Source: Lobulomyces angularis (Eukaryota; Chytridiomycota; Chytridiomycetes; Lobulomycetales; Lobulomycetaceae). Taken from it: DNA of 59,241 nt. Below are positions 58,908 through 59,241 of this stretch, piece by piece. How positions within the stretch are numbered: position 1 is the first letter of the stretch; the number at the start of each line of letters is the position of its first letter. The stretch covers positions 454 through 59,694 of the forward strand of contig JADHYX010000104.1 in assembly GCA_027604685.1 (NCBI GenBank). The letters are read 5' to 3'. A model generated the notes under the pieces. It ran no database searches. It was not told where the DNA came from and was given only the letters and a program-made list of their open reading frames with translations. The position numbers and the translations under genes are program-made.

Positions 58908-59241
58908 ATGAGTTATTTTGGAAGTAAATTGGAAGAAGCTGTAAATGAAGTACAGAAAATTCTTGATACAACAAGAAATCCCAAGTTACCTTCGGAAGTT
59001 ATCCATAAATACGAAGATAAATTTTTGCTAGCTGAGTTTATAACAAATTCAGCTTTAGCAGCGCAACTAAATGTATTGAGACACTTAAATTTTAATGATG
59101 AAAACTTAAAAAAAATGAAAAAATGGTCAGATTCAAATAAAACTGTGACACTATGCTTTGTTGTGAAGGAATATTGTGACTTTGTGAAAGAAGTGCAAAG
59201 AACTCTGAAGCCAACTCATAGTGTTCAAAGTGAGTCAACTA
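58908..59241 (+). CDS. 5' part of an unrecognised protein gene
   Basis: An open frame from ATG 58908 to the window end (111 codons, no stop or clear intron). It starts MSYFGSKLEEAVNEVQKILD and continues with KLPSEVIHKYEDKFLLAEFI, then AQLNVLRHLNFNDENLKKMK, then KWSDSNKTVTLCFVVKEYCD. The composition is that of a soluble helical protein. A domain cannot be named from this part. The gene is truncated by the window edge, so length, exon count and function are unknown. Confidence 0.7.
   Translation, partial: MSYFGSKLEEAVNEVQKILDTTRNPKLPSEVIHKYEDKFLLAEFITNSALAAQLNVLRHLNFNDENLKKMKKWSDSNKTVTLCFVVKEYCDFVKEVQRTLKPTHSVQSEST

Overview
The window is nuclear DNA from a eukaryote with a very AT-rich genome (I estimate 20-25% GC outside exons), dense genes and short GT-AG introns, mostly about 40-110 bp. 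The gene content points to an opisthokont, most likely an early-diverging zoosporic (chytrid-like) fungus. It has a stand-alone DHFR rather than a DHFR-TS fusion, a Cdc31-type centrin, a kinesin-10 with a helix-hairpin-helix tail, ERH, PRKRIP1 and SAP30BP (often missing from yeasts), TMEM115, and small signal-peptide-bearing Cys-rich or Ser/Thr-rich proteins. The taxonomic assignment is inference from gene content. No tRNA, rRNA, CRISPR array or intact mobile element was recognised.

Layout, left to right. 494-1207 (-): secreted Cys-containing protein. 2199-2703 (+): ERH in four small exons. 3195-3931 (+): DHFR. 4154-4571 (+): small secreted Cys-rich protein. 4921-7445 (+): ten-exon gephyrin-type molybdenum cofactor enzyme. 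7638-10479 (-): SLX4 nuclease scaffold. 11296-12371 (+): unknown membrane protein. 12666-13291 (-) and 13343-14195 (+): SAP30BP and PRKRIP1, head to head with 51 bp between start codons. 14358-14678 (-): protein with a PP1-docking-like motif. 15132-16301 (-): multi-spanning membrane protein. 16529-19204 (-) and 19623-25743 (+): PPWD1 and the E3 ligase listerin, divergent. 26098-26819 (-) and 26994-31355 (+): centrin and condensin SMC4, divergent. 31466-33027 (-): F-box protein. 33090-36641 (-): M1 aminopeptidase with a predicted N-acylation signal. 36892-38823 (-): coiled-coil protein ending in a CaaX box.

The right half holds: 40049-40312 (+) secreted 12-Cys protein; 40778-41786 (+) acidic unknown; 43032-44290 (+) TMEM115, with a 10-N gap in an intron; 44467-48163 (-) ankyrin/coiled-coil/REM/RasGEF protein; 48387-51224 (-) kinesin-10, divergent from RTF2 at 51359-52387 (+); 52488-52763 (+) Ser/Thr-rich secreted protein; 52972-54176 (-) membrane-anchored SDR; 55213-56837 (+) JmjC protein; 57318-57852 (-) small unknown membrane protein; 58908-59241 (+) the 5' part of an unrecognised gene.

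Themes: splicing-linked proteins (ERH, SAP30BP, PRKRIP1, PPWD1, RTF2); chromosome and mitosis (SLX4, SMC4, centrin, kinesin-10, RTF2); ribosome-associated quality control (listerin); membrane signalling (RasGEF, CaaX coiled coil, multi-TM protein); and secretion. I found no gene cluster that clearly forms a new system. The best leads are the 51-bp splicing-factor pair, the two adjacent lipid-anchor candidates at 33-39 kb, the GC-rich codon island at 52.2-52.8 kb, coding-like sequence in the gap at 38.9-39.4 kb, and a foldable non-coding segment at 58.26-58.46 kb. Exon boundaries were worked out by eye from reading frame and GT/AG sites; no alignment or RNA data were available.
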